64,000 nt of DNA, from contig JAAYCX010000015.1 in assembly GCA_012729555.1 (NCBI GenBank), positions 1 to 64,000 of the forward strand, written 5' to 3'. A program made the position numbers and the translations under genes. The notes under the pieces were generated by a model. That model was given only the letters and a program-made list of their open reading frames with translations. It ran no database searches and was not told the DNA's origin. Position 1 is the first letter of the stretch. Every line of letters begins with the position of its first letter. Origin of the DNA: Acidobacteriota bacterium (lineage in GTDB: Bacteria; Acidobacteriota; UBA6911). This document shows, one piece after another, positions 16,906 to 25,944 of this stretch.

Positions 16906-17793
16906 ATGGGCCTGATCCCGGCCGCGCAGTTCGCGCTGCAACTCTGGCGGAAGATCGAGGAGGACGACGTGCTCACCGGCGCCGCCGCCGTCGCCTTCTT
17001 CCTCCTCCTTTCCATCTTCCCGGCGGCCATTTTCAGCCTTTCCCTCCTCCCCTTTCTCCCGATCCCCGATCTCGAGCGGGCCGCCATGGACCTGATCCAC
17101 CAGGCGCTCCCCGACCAGTCGGCCGTCCTCCTGGAGAGGATCGTCGGGCAGGTCCTGGCCGAAAGAGAGGGGGGGGTGCTGACCCTGGGTCTGGCGCTGA
17201 CCCTCTGGTCCGCCTCCATGGGCCTGTACGCGGCCATGAAGCAGATCGCCCGCACCCACTCCGCCGGGGAACCGCGGCGGTTCTGGAAGGCGCGCATGAC
17301 GGCCGTGATCCTGATGTTCCTTCTCCTCTTCCTCCTCTTCGGCACCCTCTCCCTCCTGATCTTCGGCGGCGCGGCCCAGGACAGGATGGCGGCCGCGCTC
17401 GGATGGGGAGCGCCGCTCCGGTGGGGGTTCGCGATCCTGCGCCGCGGGATCCTCGCCCTGCTCCTGCTGACGGGGCTGGAACTGCTCTACTACCTCGGAA
17501 GAGGAGGCCGCGGGAAGTTCCGCCCGTTCTCCCCGGGCGGGCTGGCCGCCGTGGCGATGATCGCCGTGGTGTCGATGGGATTCCAGGCCTACATCACCCA
17601 CCTCGGAAATTACCGCGCCATGTACGGCAGCCTGGGCGCCGTGATCGTCCTCATGCTCTGGCTTTACCTGGTAAGCATCGCCCTCCTGACCGGGTCGGAA
17701 ATCAACGCCGTGCGGATGAAGCCCGGCCGGGGAACGAAAGGGGAAAACCCCGGTTCACCGGGGACGGAGCGTGATCCTCACCCCTCCCTTTAG
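16906..17793 (+). CDS. YihY/BrkB-family inner-membrane protein
   Basis: 295 aa with about six hydrophobic segments: AAVAFFLLLSIFPAAIFSLSLLPFL, LTLGLALTLWSASMGLYAAM, MTAVILMFLLLFLLFG and three more. The family was once misnamed RNase BN. Its transport or envelope function is not established. GGAGGG lies 8 bases before ATG 16906. The last 13 codons overlap the 3' end of the convergent antiporter gene by 39 bases, so some antisense interference is possible. The C-terminus is short and basic (KPGRGTKG). Confidence 0.88.
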   Translation: MGLIPAAQFALQLWRKIEEDDVLTGAAAVAFFLLLSIFPAAIFSLSLLPFLPIPDLERAAMDLIHQALPDQSAVLLERIVGQVLAEREGGVLTLGLALTLWSASMGLYAAMKQIARTHSAGEPRRFWKARMTAVILMFLLLFLLFGTLSLLIFGGAAQDRMAAALGWGAPLRWGFAILRRGILALLLLTGLELLYYLGRGGRGKFRPFSPGGLAAVAMIAVVSMGFQAYITHLGNYRAMYGSLGAVIVLMLWLYLVSIALLTGSEINAVRMKPGRGTKGENPGSPGTERDPHPSL

Positions 17794-20700
17794 CTCCGGG
17801 TTCTGAATGAACGAGGCACGCGCCGGGAGAGCGAGCAGGGACGCGCCCTCCGCGAGCCGCCGCTCGAGCTTCCGCCCGTCGTCCGGCCCCAGATCCGCCG
17901 GGATCTCCACCTGGGCCCGCACCTGCGGGTAGCGCCGGAGCGTTTCCTGGATTTCCCGGAGTCCCGGCGATCGGTCCGGCCGGATCCCGCCCCCGGCCCG
18001 CTCGAAATCGAACCTCGAGGGGACGTGGTGGAACTCGAGCCTCTCCGGCCGCAGCCCCATCCGGTCCTCCATCAGGCGGGCCAGCAGCTCCCGCGCATCC
18101 CCGGACAGGGGGGATTCGGACAGATACTCGACCCTGAAGGAAGGGGGCGCCCCGTCCAGGGCGAGCTCGGCGCCGACGCGCACGACGGCGATCGTTTCGG
18201 GCAACGCCATCGCCCTCAGCTCCGCGGCGACGGCATCGCGGAGGTCCCGGGCCATGTCCGGGACTCCGGGGCTGTAGGGCACGGAGTCGGGAGCCGGCGG
18301 GGCCAGCATGCCCATCAGCTTGCGCCCCTCGCCGATGTCGCTCAGGCTCTGGACCAGGTCGAGCCGCGCCGCGACCCCCGTCCGGTCGGCCACCCGCTCC
18401 TCGAAGCGCCGGATATCCTCCGAGGTGAACAGGGCGTTGGTCGCCACCTGGACGCGGACGGAGATCTCCTCCTCCCCGATCGTGGCCACCGAGTTGATGA
18501 TGGCGGAGCGCCCCGGCTGGTCGAACATCTTCTCCACGACCGAAACCGCCTGCCGGGCCCGGAATTCCCGGCTCAGCTGGTCCAGCGCCATCTGCAGGGG
18601 AATGACCAGGGCAAGCAGAAAAACGACGATGACCATCAGCCGGGCGCGCGTGCTCCCGGCCCGCCCGATCAGGGTCCCGAGCCCGAGCCGCTCGAACAGG
18701 AACCGGACGAACGGCCGCTTCATCTCCCCGTGTTTCCGTGCCCCGACGGTCTCCAGGGAAGCCGCCGCCGGCATGCCCGCGGCGGCATAGACCAACGCGG
18801 CACCCAGGATGACGGCAAAGAAGTTGGCGATGAACAGCAGGGTCGCCCCCCGGAAGATCTCGGTGCTGAATTCCCGGCCCAGGCCGAAACCGAGAACGGT
18901 GAGCGGCGGCATCAGGGCGAGCCCCAGCAGCGCCCCCGGGAAATAGCGCAGCAGCCGCTTCCGGCCGAATGTCAGCGCGGCTCCCGCCATGCCGGAAAAG
19001 AGCGCGACCAGGAAATCGAGAATCGTGGGCCGGGTGCGGGACGCGATCTCGGCCGTAACGGCGTTGAACGGGAGCAGTTCACTGAACAGGGCGGAGAGCG
19101 CGGCGACCAGGAGAACGACGAGCAGCAGCTTCCACAGAAGCCTCAGCAGGAGGTAGATATCCCCCGCCGCCAGGGCCAGGCCTGCGGCCAGGACCGGCCA
19201 GGCGATCGGCACGATCAGGGCCGCGCCGATGATGATGGAACTCTGATTCAGCACCAGGCCCAGCGCCGTCAGTACCGACGCCAGCAGGATCTGCACCCAG
19301 AAGATCGAGGGGGCCATCGAGGCGTTCTGCATCGCGTGGAGGTACTGCTGCTCCCTCTCCTCGGGGCGGATCCCCAGAAGCCGCATCACCTGTTCCGTGA
19401 AGGAGAACGGCTTCCGCCGGGCGGCCTGCTCTCCCGCTCCCCGATGCGGCGTCTCCTCCAGGACCGTCACCGCCGCATCGGGCACGGGGCCGTCCCCGGC
19501 GGCCTCGGCGGGTTCCCGCCCTCCTGCGGAAGTCCGCCCCGGTTCCTCCGCCGCCGATAGCGGCGCCCCCGCCGGTGACGGCGCCCCCGCCGGTGACGGC
19601 GCCGCCGCCTTCTCCGCCGCCCTTTCCCGCCCGAGCCGCCTCTCGGCGAAGATCACCCCGCCGGTCATATGAATGTTGCTCACCACGATCACGATAAAGG
19701 CATAAATCGGAAAGAGCTCAGCCCCGGGGACCCCCAACTGGACGGGAAGGAAAGCCATGACCGCCGTCGCGAGCCCCCGGGGGAGCATGGAGAGCACCAT
19801 CTGCCGCTCTCCAGCCGTATAGGTCCCTTTCCTGAGGACGGCGCGCACCGCCGCGTACCGGCCGCCGAACAGCAGGGCCGCCATGGCGATGCCGGAGAGG
19901 GCGATGACCGGGGTCAGGGCGCTGAAATCGAGCAGCAGGCCCAGGTAGACGAAAAAGAAGGTCCGGATCAGAAAGGAGAGTTCCTCCGTGATGTTCTTCA
20001 TGAACGCCTGGAGCACGAACTGTTCGGCACGGACATCGATGCCGAAAAAATACCGGACCTGGGGGCCGACCCGGTCGGCGACCACGTGCATGTTCTCGAG
20101 AATCATCCCGAACATGAGGACCGCGAAAGCCGCGCTCCCCCCCAGTTCCTCGACCCCGAAATAGAGCAGGAACACGAACCCGAGGGTCAGCATGTAGGCA
20201 AGCGGCTCTTTCCCCATCCAGCCGATCAGCCTCGCCCACAGGGCGCCGGCCACCGAAGAGACGACGAAGGCCACCGCGATGGACAAAAAGAGCGCCAGGG
20301 CGATCCCGGGGACGCTCTGCTTCCCGGTGGCGTGGGCGTCGAGGAGGAACAGGACGGCAACGATCAACAACACGTCCCCGAGCGCCGACTCGAGTTTCAG
20401 GAGGGTCCGGATCTCCTGCCGGACGCTGAGACCGGAGACCAGCGGAATGATGATGGCGGGGCTGGCGGCGCCCAGAAGCGAGGCCAGCAGCAGGGAGTGG
20501 ATCACCGGCATCCCGAGCCCGAAAAAGGCGAGCGCCCCCACGGCGAGAAACGAAATGAGAAAACTGAGCAGGGCGAGGATGGAGGCTTTGGGCGCCTGGG
20601 TCCGAACGCTCGATACATCCAGGCCCAGTCCCCCCTCGAAAAGGATGATGAGCAGCGCGAGGGTCCCGAAAAAAGGGGCGATGGCGACCAGGGAACCGGA

Positions 20701-20850
20701 CGTCACCCATCCGGTGACGGGGCCCAGGACGATGCCGATCCCGATCAGCAGAAGCACGCTGGGAATCTTCGTGACCCTGAAAAGAAGGTGGGCGAGGAAT
20801 CCGACCAGGATCACCCCGCCGATGAAAGCGAACGCCACGGCCACCGTCAT
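17755..20850 (-). CDS. Cation:proton antiporter fused to a DUF389 membrane domain
   Basis: 1031 aa. Residues 1-400 form a 12-13-segment Na+/H+ exchanger domain of the CPA1/NhaP type (LLLIGIGIVLGPVTG, LILFEGGLGLD, LESALGDVLLIV, FFVYLGLLLDF). Residues 405-480 are a low-complexity Ala/Pro/Gly linker with short repeats. Residues 490-690 form a DUF389 domain (IIIGAALIVPIAWPVLAAGLALA, FSGMAGAALTFGRK, LLGLALMPPLTVLGFGLG), then a further membrane helix and a soluble C-terminal region of about 270 residues. A single uninterrupted frame joins both halves. I infer ion exchange coupled to an unknown DUF389 activity. The start has GGGGGG upstream. It diverges from a second antiporter gene. Confidence 0.88.
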   Translation of the reverse strand: MTVAVAFAFIGGVILVGFLAHLLFRVTKIPSVLLLIGIGIVLGPVTGWVTSGSLVAIAPFFGTLALLIILFEGGLGLDVSSVRTQAPKASILALLSFLISFLAVGALAFFGLGMPVIHSLLLASLLGAASPAIIIPLVSGLSVRQEIRTLLKLESALGDVLLIVAVLFLLDAHATGKQSVPGIALALFLSIAVAFVVSSVAGALWARLIGWMGKEPLAYMLTLGFVFLLYFGVEELGGSAAFAVLMFGMILENMHVVADRVGPQVRYFFGIDVRAEQFVLQAFMKNITEELSFLIRTFFFVYLGLLLDFSALTPVIALSGIAMAALLFGGRYAAVRAVLRKGTYTAGERQMVLSMLPRGLATAVMAFLPVQLGVPGAELFPIYAFIVIVVSNIHMTGGVIFAERRLGRERAAEKAAAPSPAGAPSPAGAPLSAAEEPGRTSAGGREPAEAAGDGPVPDAAVTVLEETPHRGAGEQAARRKPFSFTEQVMRLLGIRPEEREQQYLHAMQNASMAPSIFWVQILLASVLTALGLVLNQSSIIIGAALIVPIAWPVLAAGLALAAGDIYLLLRLLWKLLLVVLLVAALSALFSELLPFNAVTAEIASRTRPTILDFLVALFSGMAGAALTFGRKRLLRYFPGALLGLALMPPLTVLGFGLGREFSTEIFRGATLLFIANFFAVILGAALVYAAAGMPAAASLETVGARKHGEMKRPFVRFLFERLGLGTLIGRAGSTRARLMVIVVFLLALVIPLQMALDQLSREFRARQAVSVVEKMFDQPGRSAIINSVATIGEEEISVRVQVATNALFTSEDIRRFEERVADRTGVAARLDLVQSLSDIGEGRKLMGMLAPPAPDSVPYSPGVPDMARDLRDAVAAELRAMALPETIAVVRVGAELALDGAPPSFRVEYLSESPLSGDARELLARLMEDRMGLRPERLEFHHVPSRFDFERAGGGIRPDRSPGLREIQETLRRYPQVRAQVEIPADLGPDDGRKLERRLAEGASLLALPARASFIQNPELKGGVRITLRPR
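19562..19597. repeat. Two perfect 18-bp tandem units in the antiporter-DUF389 linker
   Basis: The unit at 19562-19579 is repeated exactly at 19580-19597. It keeps the reading frame and encodes a repeated Ala-Pro-Ser-Pro-Ala-Gly stretch in the linker, so copy number could vary without disrupting either domain. Confidence 0.85.
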
Positions 20851-21028
20851 GAAGAGCCCCCCGGATACGGGCTAAGATACCATGGTTTCCACCGCCGGCG
20901 AAATGCGCCAACTTTTGTTTCGTATTCCCATCGTTCATGTTAACTTGTACCTTTATCCCGGGTTCCTGTCAGCCTGGAGGTATCGCAAGCCCTTGTTGGA
21001 AGGGTCCGTTCCGTCGGATGGAATCAAA

Positions 21029-22435
21029 ATGATCCGCACACTTTCTTCCCGGAAATGTATCCTTGTGGCCGCCCTGTTTCCGGCCCTCTTCATCCCGAAC
21101 CTCCTGGCTTCGGGCGAGGCGGTCCACGACGACCCGGTCGCCCCGCTGCTCCTGGCCCTGATCGTCATCCTGGCGACAGCGAAGGGGGCCGGAGAACTCT
21201 TCGAGCGGCTCCACATGCCGGCGGTGCTCGGAGAACTCGTCGGCGGCATCGTCCTGGGCAACCTGATCCTCGTCAACCCTGCATGGAGTTTCTTCGAACC
21301 GCTGCGGGCCCAGGTCATGGAAGTCCACTGGGCCGTGATCATCGACGGCATGGCGCGCCTCGGCGTCATCATCCTGCTGTTCGAAGTCGGCCTGGAATCG
21401 ACCGTGAAGGGGATGATGAAGGTGGGAACCTCGTCCCTGTTCGTCGCCGTCGTCGGGGTCGTCGCCCCCTTCATCCTGGGATACGGCGTCAGCTGGATGT
21501 TCATCCGCGAGGTGCCGGCACAGATCGCGGCCGGCATGCCCGCCGGCTTCAGCGTCCACTACGTCCACCTGTTCGTCGGGAGCGTGCTGTGCGCCACCAG
21601 CGTCGGCATCACGGCCAGGGTGTTCCAGGACCTCGGACGGCTCCACACCAGGGAAGCGCAGATCATCCTCGGCGCCGCGGTGATCGACGACGTGCTGGGA
21701 CTGATCGTTCTCGCCGTCGTCTCGAGCGTCATCAGCGCCGCCAAGCTGGGACAGTCGATCCAGGTGGGATCGATCCTCCAGCTGGTTGCCGTCGCCGTCC
21801 TCTTCCTCGGCGGCGCCCTGACGGTCGGAACGTTCGTCGTCCCGCGCATGATGAAACTGCTGGCGAGACTGCGCACGGCCGGGGTCATGCTCCTTTCCTC
21901 GCTCCTGCTGGCCTTCCTGCTCTCCTACCTGGCGGGAGTGGCGGGCCTGGCCGGCATCGTCGGCGCTTTCGCCGCGGGGCTGCTGCTGGAAAGGGTCCAT
22001 TTCCGGGAATTCCGGGAGGACATCGACATTTTCCGCCTGATCAAGCCGATCTCCACCTTCCTGGTCCCGATCTTCTTCGTCCTGATGGGGATCCAGGTGC
22101 ACCTGGAGAGTTTTGCCGACCTGTCGGTCCTGGGAATCGCCGCCGGCCTCACGGCGGCGGCCATCATCGGCAAGCAGGCGTGCGCCTGGGGTGCGACCGG
22201 AAAAGGGATCGACCGGATGAGCATCGGCGTCGGCATGATACCCAGGGGGGAGGTCGGGCTCATTTTCGCCAGCATCGGCCGGAGCCTGAAGGTGGTGGAC
22301 GGCCCCACCTTCTCGGCCATCGTGATCATGGTCATCGTCACCACCCTGGTGACACCGCCGCTGCTGAAGGTGACCCTCTCACGGGGGGGCAAGCGGGCGG
22401 AGCGGCTTGGAGTGGATAGTGGCATTGAAAAATGA
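21029..22435 (+). CDS. Cation:proton antiporter (CPA2/Kef-NhaS type)
   Basis: 468 aa with a signal-like first helix and about 12 transmembrane segments. HMPAVLGELVGGIVLGN (start of the exchanger domain), LILLFEVGLE and the ion-site ILGAAVIDDVLGLIVLA (two adjacent Asp) are diagnostic of CPA2 antiporters. The late IPRGEVGLIFA is also conserved. No TrkA-N/RCK regulatory domain follows, so this is the transport core alone. ATG 21029 is chosen because the 49 residues upstream in the frame are not antiporter-like and fall in the divergent promoter region; the ribosome-binding site is weak. The 3' end overlaps the amidase start by 17 bases. Probably Na+/H+ or K+/H+ exchange. Confidence 0.9.
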   Translation: MIRTLSSRKCILVAALFPALFIPNLLASGEAVHDDPVAPLLLALIVILATAKGAGELFERLHMPAVLGELVGGIVLGNLILVNPAWSFFEPLRAQVMEVHWAVIIDGMARLGVIILLFEVGLESTVKGMMKVGTSSLFVAVVGVVAPFILGYGVSWMFIREVPAQIAAGMPAGFSVHYVHLFVGSVLCATSVGITARVFQDLGRLHTREAQIILGAAVIDDVLGLIVLAVVSSVISAAKLGQSIQVGSILQLVAVAVLFLGGALTVGTFVVPRMMKLLARLRTAGVMLLSSLLLAFLLSYLAGVAGLAGIVGAFAAGLLLERVHFREFREDIDIFRLIKPISTFLVPIFFVLMGIQVHLESFADLSVLGIAAGLTAAAIIGKQACAWGATGKGIDRMSIGVGMIPRGEVGLIFASIGRSLKVVDGPTFSAIVIMVIVTTLVTPPLLKVTLSRGGKRAERLGVDSGIEK

Positions 22436-23726
22436 AGCTTCGCGCGTTCCTTCGCGCCGGGAGGTATTGAAAACCGCGGTCGCATGCCTGGCGCTGCCCG
22501 GCATGCTGGCACGGACCTCGGAGGCGGCGGGCCTCAGGATCAGCAACCGGCTGAGCCCCCTGAACGGCAAGCGGCCGCGCCGCCCCCACACGCGTTACAT
22601 CATCCTGCACACCACGGAGGGGGAGGAAAAGGGCTCCCTCAACAAGCTGGTGCGGTACGGGGAGGCGCACTATTTCGTCTGCGATTCCGGGCAGGTGTAC
22701 CGCATCATCGACAAATCCAAGATAGCCCGCCACACCGGCAGGAGCATGTGGGAGGGGCGGACCACCATCGACAACTACTCGATCGGGATCGAGGTCTGCG
22801 GGTACCACAACCGGGACATCACTCCCGCCCAGGCCGACGCGGTGCGGGAACTGCTGCGGCAGCTGAAAAGCCTCTACGACATCCCCGACGAGCGCGTCCT
22901 GACCCACTCCATGGTGGCCTACGGACGACCGAACCGTTTTCACAACGACAACCACCGGGGACGGAAGCGGTGCGGGATGATCTTCGCCCGCCCGGAGATC
23001 CGGGCCCGCCTGGGGCTCGAAGGGGCGCCCCCCGAGGATCCCGACGTCAAGGCCGGGAGGTTGAAGGTCGCCGACCCCGAACTGTTCGCCTTTCTCTTTG
23101 CGCGCCGAACGGAACCCGTGCTCGTGGCATCGGGCGCCTCCGCCCCCCTGCCGGTCCCCGAAACGGTGGACGCTCCCTCCGAGTCCCCGCTGATCTCGCT
23201 CAGCCGGACGGCGTGGCAGATCGCCAGGGAACGGTACAACCACCCGGACACCGTCTACGTCTTCCCCGACGGCCGGCGGCTGCAGGGGGACAAGGTGGAG
23301 GACTGGGGCCGCATCCCCACCGGCACCCGCGTGCTTCTCAGCGAGGCCGAAGACACCCAGCCCTTCGAAGGCTTCCTGGAGATCGGCAAGGACGGCTCCA
23401 CCCCCGCCGAAATCGCCGGCCTGGCCGCCTCGAGCGCCACCACCATCTACTTTTTCCCCGACGGCCTCATCCGCACCGGCTCGGAGCTGAAGAAGAAGCG
23501 CTCGTGGCAGAGACTGCTCGAGACCCCCCCGAAAGGAACGCGGCTGCTGGTGGGCTATGTCTACGGCGGGCACGTCAAATCCCGCCGCCCCGCCTCCACC
23601 ATCGCGGGGATCAAATGGAATTACCCTTCGACCTATTACCGGTATCCCGACGGCCGCATCCTGAGCGGCGATGACATCAACGCCAAGAACATTCCGGGCG
23701 GTACGCTCATTTTCTACCAGCAGTAG
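22419..23726 (+). CDS. Exported N-acetylmuramoyl-L-alanine amidase (amidase_2 type)
   Basis: About 435 aa. The N-terminus reads SRREVLKTAVACLALPGMLA, a Tat-like signal. Residues about 50-190 form the amidase_2/PGRP domain: ligand His in YIILHTTEG, GEAHYFVCDSGQVYRIID, a second His in VLTHSMVAYG, and RKRCGMIF at the place where family members have the last zinc ligand. It should cleave the lactyl amide of peptidoglycan stem peptides in the periplasm. The C-terminal 200 residues hold short repeats around FPDGR and YPDGR that look like a wall-binding or propeller-like domain. GTG 22419 (GGAG upstream) is favoured over TTG 22407. It overlaps the antiporter gene, so coupling is likely. Confidence 0.85.
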   Translation: MALKNEASRVPSRREVLKTAVACLALPGMLARTSEAAGLRISNRLSPLNGKRPRRPHTRYIILHTTEGEEKGSLNKLVRYGEAHYFVCDSGQVYRIIDKSKIARHTGRSMWEGRTTIDNYSIGIEVCGYHNRDITPAQADAVRELLRQLKSLYDIPDERVLTHSMVAYGRPNRFHNDNHRGRKRCGMIFARPEIRARLGLEGAPPEDPDVKAGRLKVADPELFAFLFARRTEPVLVASGASAPLPVPETVDAPSESPLISLSRTAWQIARERYNHPDTVYVFPDGRRLQGDKVEDWGRIPTGTRVLLSEAEDTQPFEGFLEIGKDGSTPAEIAGLAASSATTIYFFPDGLIRTGSELKKKRSWQRLLETPPKGTRLLVGYVYGGHVKSRRPASTIAGIKWNYPSTYYRYPDGRILSGDDINAKNIPGGTLIFYQQ

Positions 23727-23737
23727 ACACCGCCGCC

Positions 23738-23755
23738 CCCGCGAAAAAACGCGGG
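23738..23755. other. Small hairpin between amidase and ligase genes
   Basis: CCCGCG and CGCGGG flank an A6 loop. No T-run follows on the plus strand, so it is at most a weak terminator or a processing site between the amidase and the Ddl-like gene. Confidence 0.3.
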
Positions 23756-23820
23756 ATCAGGGAGTCCCGCCTGGGATATACTGGATCCGGCATCGCTCCC
23801 GATGACCGCATGGGACTTCT

Positions 23821-24882
23821 ATGGACGCCGAAAAAAAATCGATCCTGGTCCTCTATAACCATCTAGAGGAAACCGACGAATACCTGGCGCTGCGCACCGT
23901 GGATCCCGCCTCGCTCGATTTCGAGCCGGAGTACTCGATCGCCGTGGCCACCGCCGCGGAGGAGTACGACGCGATCGTCGAGGCGCTCTCCCGGGAGGGG
24001 TTCGACGCCCGCGCCGTCAACCTGAAGGATGACTTCGATCTCCTCTGCACCCTCCTGGCGGAGCGCCCGCCCGACGCCATCTTCAACCTGGTCGAATTCT
24101 TCCATAACGACCTGAACCACGAGGGGGCGGTCGCCGGCCTGTTCGACCTGTTCGGGATCCCGTACACGGGGGCGCCCCCCTTCTGCCTCTCCCTCTGCCG
24201 GCGCAAGGGCCTGACGAAGCAGCTCCTGGTGGAGAACGGCGTCTCCACCCCCCGGTTCTGCAGCCTGAAGAGCCCCATCATCCGTCCCGACCACGGGCTC
24301 GGCTACCCCCTCATCATCAAGCCCTCCCGCCAGGACGGCAGCGCGGGGGTCGACAAGCACTCGGTGGTCCGCGATTACCCGGAACTCCTCCACCGGGTGG
24401 ACCGGATGTTCGCCGATTTCCGCCCCCCGATCCTGGTCGAGGAATTCATAGAGGGGGATGAACTCCACGTGTCGGTGCTGGGGAACGACCCGCCCGCGGT
24501 GCTTCCCATCATCGATTTCAATTTCGAGGAACTGCCGGAGGACCACCCGCACCTGATCACCTACGACATCAAATGGAACCCCCTCTCCCCGGCCTATCAC
24601 AAGGTGCATTCCATCTGCCCGGCGGACCTGCTCCCGGAAACGGAGGAGTGGGTGAAGGAAGAGGCGGTGCGCGCCTACCGGGCGACGGGATGCAGGGACT
24701 ACGCCCGGGTGGACATCAGACTGGCGGAGGACGGGACGCCCTACGTGCTCGAGGTGAACCCGAACCCGGACCTCACCGAAGGGGTGTCGTTCATGGAGTC
24801 CGCGGAAGAGGCTGGCCTCGGCTTTTCCGAAACCCTGCGCCGAATCGTGGAATTCGCGCTCGAGCGGAAGCAAAAAAAATAG
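23821..24882 (+). CDS. D-alanine-D-alanine ligase-like ATP-grasp enzyme
   Basis: 353 aa. The central ATP-grasp fold is visible: GYPLIIKPSRQDGSAGVDK (phosphate loop), ILVEEFIEGDELHVSVLG, YARVDIRLAEDGTPYVLEVNPNPDL (Mg-binding Asp, Glu and Asn). The N-terminal domain has FNLVEFFHNDLNHEGAVAGLFDLFGIPYTG, as in D-Ala-D-Ala ligases. The family also includes other carboxylate-amine ligases, and this protein differs from standard Ddl in the first 100 residues, so the substrate is open. It follows the amidase by 94 bases on the same strand, which suggests a peptidoglycan-related role. ATG 23821 has no strong Shine-Dalgarno. A long hairpin lies just after the stop. Confidence 0.85.
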   Translation: MDAEKKSILVLYNHLEETDEYLALRTVDPASLDFEPEYSIAVATAAEEYDAIVEALSREGFDARAVNLKDDFDLLCTLLAERPPDAIFNLVEFFHNDLNHEGAVAGLFDLFGIPYTGAPPFCLSLCRRKGLTKQLLVENGVSTPRFCSLKSPIIRPDHGLGYPLIIKPSRQDGSAGVDKHSVVRDYPELLHRVDRMFADFRPPILVEEFIEGDELHVSVLGNDPPAVLPIIDFNFEELPEDHPHLITYDIKWNPLSPAYHKVHSICPADLLPETEEWVKEEAVRAYRATGCRDYARVDIRLAEDGTPYVLEVNPNPDLTEGVSFMESAEEAGLGFSETLRRIVEFALERKQKK

Positions 24883-24899
24883 GGCCTGGTTCCCGGCCC

Positions 24900-24932
24900 C
24901 CGGCACGGCGGGGACAAAGCCCGCCGTGCCGG
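24900..24932. terminator. Strong hairpin between convergent genes, possible bidirectional terminator
   Basis: Perfect 13-bp stem, CCGGCACGGCGGG (24900-24912) and its complement (24920-24932), with a 7-base loop. It sits between the Ddl-like gene and the convergent small exported protein. Neither side has a proper T-run, so it could only be a Rho-assisted or weak intrinsic terminator. Confidence 0.5.
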
Positions 24933-24975
24933 AAAACGGGAACAGACCCTTATCCGGCGGCAAAAACGCCCGGAC

Positions 24976-25341
24976 CTATTCGAAGACGATGCGCTGCGTC
25001 TTCCCCTTCAGCTGCATGTTCTTGATGATGGTGCGGCCGGAGGCATCCGTCCCCATCCCGAGGGAGTCGAACTCGTACTTCCTGTCCACGGTCTCCATCT
25101 TGCCCTTCACCTCGATCCCCTTGGGCTTGCCCACCGGCGTAAAAACGACGGTCACGGTTTCCCCCTCCGCCTTCCACCTGGCGTCGTACTTGCCCGGCTG
25201 GATCTCGATATCGGTGCCCGCCACCACGAGCGGCTTGATCACGGAAATCCGGGCCGAACCCTTCTCGGCCGCCATCAGGGGGAAGGAAATCAAAAGAACG
25301 AAAAGCGTAAACATCAAAACCAGTTTTTTCCCGTTAACCAT
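24976..25341 (-). CDS. Small exported protein of unknown function
   Basis: 121 aa with a clear Sec signal peptide (KKLVLMFTLFVLLISFPLMAAEK, cleavage after about residue 25). The mature part is about 95 residues of beta-rich sequence (SARISVIKPLVVAGTDIEIQPG, then VTVVFTPVGKP). It matches a type of short secreted protein I associate with Acidobacteriota genomes; that is recollection, not a search. ATG 25341 is preferred because AGGAG precedes it; ATG 25365 lacks a ribosome-binding site. It is monocistronic and convergent with the Ddl-like gene. Confidence 0.7.
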   Translation of the reverse strand: MVNGKKLVLMFTLFVLLISFPLMAAEKGSARISVIKPLVVAGTDIEIQPGKYDARWKAEGETVTVVFTPVGKPKGIEVKGKMETVDRKYEFDSLGMGTDASGRTIIKNMQLKGKTQRIVFE

Positions 25342-25944
25342 AGTGCCTATTCTCCTTTTAGCCATTCATCGTATTTTCAGACAAACCTGTGGACCTGTTA
25401 TCCTCCGCCGGGACGAACCTTGCGCCACACCCATTCACACACGTATGACAGGGGATTGCTCAAATAAGAGGGGGGTAAGGCGGATGGAACTAAACGCTTC
25501 ACTCGGCACCAGGGCCGACGACCTCAGGCGGCCGTCACCCCTTGTATACCCTCAATAAGCTTCAAAAGACCCCGCTTCACCGTCTATCCGTTCCGCTCCC
25601 GGACCGCCTGCGGTAAAAACCGGCCCGCCACCGGAACCCGGCATTGTCAACCTTGATACTACGCTCTCCCGTCGCCTGCGTTTCACCAAGACCCCCGGTT
25701 CCCACCGGGAGTGCATTCAGTGCCTTGACGGTCGGGAGAGAGCCCGATAAAACCGGCCCGCCGGCGACCGCCCCGTAAATCCACACTTTGATTTTACCAT
25801 TATTTCCTGAGGGGGGAAGACCCAATCGGGGCCGGGGCCCGATCCGGGGGGAGGGGAGATCCCGGCCGGAAAAACCATCGGGTCCCGCTCCAGGGGGTTC
25901 GAAGCCGACTGGAGCGGGACCCGTTTCGGTCGGATCGACCGGGC
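25342..25944. other. Intergenic region without a convincing gene
   Basis: About 600 bases between the small exported protein and the MBL-fold gene. Short ORFs here (25577-25825 minus, 25788-25985 plus) lack ribosome-binding sites and recognisable content. A direct repeat, TAAAA(A)CCGGCCCGCC, occurs at 25613-25629 and 25747-25762. The right end holds the terminator at 25870-25922. The left end should contain the promoter of the exported protein, but no clear boxes are seen. Confidence 0.6.
25870..25922 (-). terminator. Rho-independent terminator of the MBL-fold gene
   Basis: A 14-bp perfect stem, GGGTCCCGCTCCAG (25880-25893) with its complement at 25909-25922, and a 15-base loop. On the minus strand it is followed after five bases by a run of five T's (25870-25874). 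It lies 22 bases beyond the MBL gene stop. Confidence 0.7.

Noticed and set aside
24900-24932. Classic Rho-independent terminator
   Set aside because: The stem is strong, but neither strand has a T-run after it, so I list it only as a possible terminator.
25577-25825. 82-codon minus-strand ORF in the 25.3-25.9 kb gap
   Set aside because: No ribosome-binding site and no recognisable domain. It also spans part of a direct repeat.
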